Source: Filomicrobium sp. (lineage in GTDB: Bacteria > Pseudomonadota > Alphaproteobacteria > Rhizobiales > Hyphomicrobiaceae). Taken from it: 6,681 nt of DNA. The notes below the pieces were generated by a model. That model saw nothing but the letters and a program-made list of their open reading frames with translations. It ran no database searches and had not been told where the DNA came from. The DNA lies in assembly GCA_021775655.1 (NCBI GenBank), contig JAJFHK010000361.1, forward strand, positions 1 to 6,681, given 5' to 3'. The first letter of the stretch is position 1; each line of letters begins with the position of its first letter. The translations under genes and the position numbers were made by a program. Shown in pieces: positions 5,476-6,681 of the stretch.

Positions 5476-5497
5476 AGGCAATCAGCTTTGTTTCTTC

Positions 5498-6133
5498 TCA
5501 GGGCTTCACAGCAAGGATGATGTCGTCGCCGTCCTGGAGAATCTCGATGCGCATGCCAGTCGATGCCGCCAGGCGCCAAGTGTAATATGCTTGGATGTTC
5601 ATGGCATTTAGTTCGCCATCAGTTGTCCCGGCAACAATATCAGTAAGGTATTGTGGCGGGCGGGCGGTCTTGCCAGCGCAGCGGATTTCAAATGAGGGCT
5701 GCTCGATGCTGCCAAGAATCGATACCGAAAGTTCTCCTCCACGCGGCAGCGCTGTTACTGCGGCCGACACAAGATTGAGCAGGAGCTTGACGTGGTCCTT
5801 GCCCATATGGCCCGCCGGGCCGTTCCAAACGAGTTTGTGCTTGCCTGCGCCGAGATAGCCGCGAGAAATCTGTTCGGCCATCGAGAGGTCAATTTGGGCC
5901 CCGGCAGAGCCAGCAGCCCCAAAGGCGAAGCGCGCGAATTGGAGACGGGCGGACGCTTGCTCGGTGACGTTGCGAATGACGTCCATGGCGTAACTTTTAG
6001 CTTCGGCATCATCGTCTTCGTCAAGAATTTCAAGTCCATTGTATATGGCACCAACCGGGCCAATCACGTCGTGGCAGATCTTGCTTGATACGAGGGCTGC
6101 GAATTCGAGATCGGTGGGTGTATCGAGTTTCAT
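5498..6133 (-). CDS. chpT: Histidine phosphotransferase ChpT
   Basis: This 211-residue protein matches ChpT, the dimeric phosphotransferase that carries phosphate from the hybrid kinase CckA to the response regulators CtrA and CpdR in the alphaproteobacterial cell cycle. The phospho-accepting motif is KICHDVIGPVGAIYNGLE (18-35) with His21 as the accepting residue. The N-terminal part forms the helical DHp-like bundle. The C-terminal part (from about residue 90, including VKLLLNLVSAAV and GGELSVSI) resembles a degenerate kinase CA domain without ATP-binding motifs. Length fits the family (about 210-225). The ATG at 6133 has AGGGGC about eight bases upstream. It is divergent from the gene at 6502. 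A 324-bp repeat begins 22 bp after its stop and separates it from the receiver gene. Confidence 0.95.
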   Translation of the reverse strand: MKLDTPTDLEFAALVSSKICHDVIGPVGAIYNGLEILDEDDDAEAKSYAMDVIRNVTEQASARLQFARFAFGAAGSAGAQIDLSMAEQISRGYLGAGKHKLVWNGPAGHMGKDHVKLLLNLVSAAVTALPRGGELSVSILGSIEQPSFEIRCAGKTARPPQYLTDIVAGTTDGELNAMNIQAYYTWRLAASTGMRIEILQDGDDIILAVKP

Positions 6134-6216
6134 CGTGTTTTGCCCCTATCGCCCGGCGTTGTACTATTGCCGGATGTGCCTTTGATCTGCGGCGGTTGTA
6201 TCTGATTCACGCCAAT

Positions 6217-6253
6217 TGTCGTTCAGAGTGCCTGGATTCGGCACCGAACGACA
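6217..6253. promoter_or_regulatory. Long bulged inverted repeat upstream of chpT
   Basis: TGTCGTTC (6217-6224) is a perfect inverted copy of GAACGACA (6246-6253). Inside it, GTGCC (6228-6232) pairs with GGCAC (6240-6244), giving 13 pairs with a small internal loop (AGA against C) and a seven-base top loop. It lies 84 bp upstream of the chpT start. There is no T-run on either side, so it is not a terminator. It could be a protein-binding dyad or a leader RNA hairpin. Confidence 0.45.
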
Positions 6254-6290
6254 GAGTTAAGAACCCTACATCCCGCCCCCCTATTATTCA

Positions 6291-6306
6291 TTAAATTGAC
6301 TGTTAA
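6291..6306 (+). promoter_or_regulatory. Possible CtrA-binding site between chpT and the probable eipA
   Basis: Two TTAA tetramers (6291-6294 and 6303-6306) are separated by eight bases. Counted from 6292, TAAA-TTGACTG-TTAA has the seven-base CtrA spacing with one mismatch. Two more TTAA lie at 6257 and 6333. CtrA's consensus is TTAA-N7-TTAA, and CtrA is reported to control eipA in Brucella. The site is imperfect, but the context is right. Confidence 0.45.
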
Positions 6307-6501
6307 ATAACTGTATTTGCGTGGAAAAGAAATTAAGTCGCCGCTGCAACACATTGAGCCTCAAGGTGGGTCTTGCGGCCACACTTTCGTAACAACTTCA
6401 GAGCAAAGGTTGTGCTTATGGATCACGATTCGCGTCCGCCAGCGCGTGAACAGATCGTCTGTCTAACGCCCTGCGGAAAACGGTGAGCATCGATCAACGA
6501 T

Positions 6502-6681
6502 ATGACGAAAACCGCAATGACGCGCCTGCCGGTCCTGAGAATTCTCAGCACCGTCTTCATTCTTTTGTCTGGCTTCATGTGGTCTTGGAATGCTTCGGCA
6601 CAAGACAACCTGCCGTGGAAGGACCAGCCGCGAGAGGAATACGATACCTATCGCGAGGTACCGCAACGTGACACCCCCGAT
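6502..6681 (+). CDS. eipA: Exported protein, probable EipA (DUF1134), N-terminal part (runs off window)
   Basis: The visible 60 residues begin MTKTAMTRLPVLRI, followed by a hydrophobic segment (LSTVFILLSGFMW) and a signal-peptidase site after NASA (about residue 33). The start of the mature protein is acidic and polar (QDNLPWKDQPREEYDTY). The frame stays open to the edge. The call of EipA, a periplasmic envelope-integrity protein of about 200 residues, rests mainly on its divergent position beside chpT, as I recall for Brucella. The DUF1134 domain itself is outside the window, so the identity is tentative; export is well supported. The ATG at 6502 is the first after an in-frame TGA (6484-6486) but has a poor ribosome site; the ATG at 6517 is an alternative and would still leave a signal peptide. 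A short frame with a better ribosome site lies directly upstream. Confidence 0.6.
   Translation, partial: MTKTAMTRLPVLRILSTVFILLSGFMWSWNASAQDNLPWKDQPREEYDTYREVPQRDTPD

Larger units (their letters stand above)
6134..6501. other. Divergent intergenic region between chpT and the probable eipA
   Basis: This 368-bp region separates two divergent start codons and should contain promoters for both. It includes a bulged dyad (6217-6253), an AT-rich patch with four TTAA tetramers (6257, 6291, 6303, 6333) and a 22-codon open frame (6418-6486). Clear -35/-10 pairs are not evident: TTGACT at 6296-6301 looks like a -35 box but has no matching -10 box at the right distance. No RNA gene is recognisable. 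Confidence 0.6.

Noticed and set aside
6296..6324. TTGACT as the -35 box of an eipA promoter
   Set aside because: At the expected distance the sequence is GCGTGG, so there is no -10 box. The match overlaps the TTAA motif and may be incidental.

Overview
The window is chromosomal DNA from an alphaproteobacterium, most likely of the order Hyphomicrobiales (Rhizobiales). A Mesorhizobium/Phyllobacteriaceae-like genome is my best guess, but this rests on gene content and general base composition only. The strongest taxonomic marker is chpT, the histidine phosphotransferase of the CckA-ChpT-CtrA cell-cycle relay, which is restricted to alphaproteobacteria. It is divergent from a probable eipA (DUF1134) gene, an arrangement I recall from Brucella.

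Layout from left to right: (1) The 3' end of holC (DNA polymerase III chi) and a complete rlmJ (23S rRNA m6A2030 methyltransferase), both on the plus strand. (2) A 1.75-kb plus-strand block, about 1276-3029, of four small exported proteins. Three share a layout of one cysteine just after the signal peptide and a C-terminal Cys trio ending in C-x6-C, and look like diverged tandem paralogues. The fourth is a Cys-free Gly/Tyr-rich protein with a structured leader and a good intrinsic terminator. (3) A convergent minus-strand fetA-fetB pair (ABC exporter, ATPase and permease, 4-bp overlap). (4) A minus-strand single-domain receiver (CheY-like) gene. (5) A 324-bp element with near-perfect 24-bp terminal inverted repeats and no transposase, resembling a MITE, lying between the receiver gene and chpT. 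(6) chpT on the minus strand. (7) A divergent intergenic region of about 370 bp, AT-rich in its centre, with a long bulged dyad and a CtrA-like TTAA site. (8) The start of a secreted protein, probably EipA, running off the right edge.

How the genes may work together: chpT, the receiver and the probable eipA form a cell-cycle and envelope neighbourhood. ChpT passes phosphate from CckA to CtrA and CpdR, and CtrA is reported to control eipA in Brucella. The receiver lies downstream of chpT on the same strand and could be a further phosphorelay partner, though this is inference. The inserted repeat may have separated it from chpT transcription. The small Cys-rich exported proteins are not recognisable by function. 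I see no complete transposase, CRISPR array, tRNA or rRNA, and no clear novel multi-gene defence or biosynthetic system. The points most worth a second look are the inverted-repeat element, the Cys-protein cluster and the structured or CtrA-like intergenic regions.
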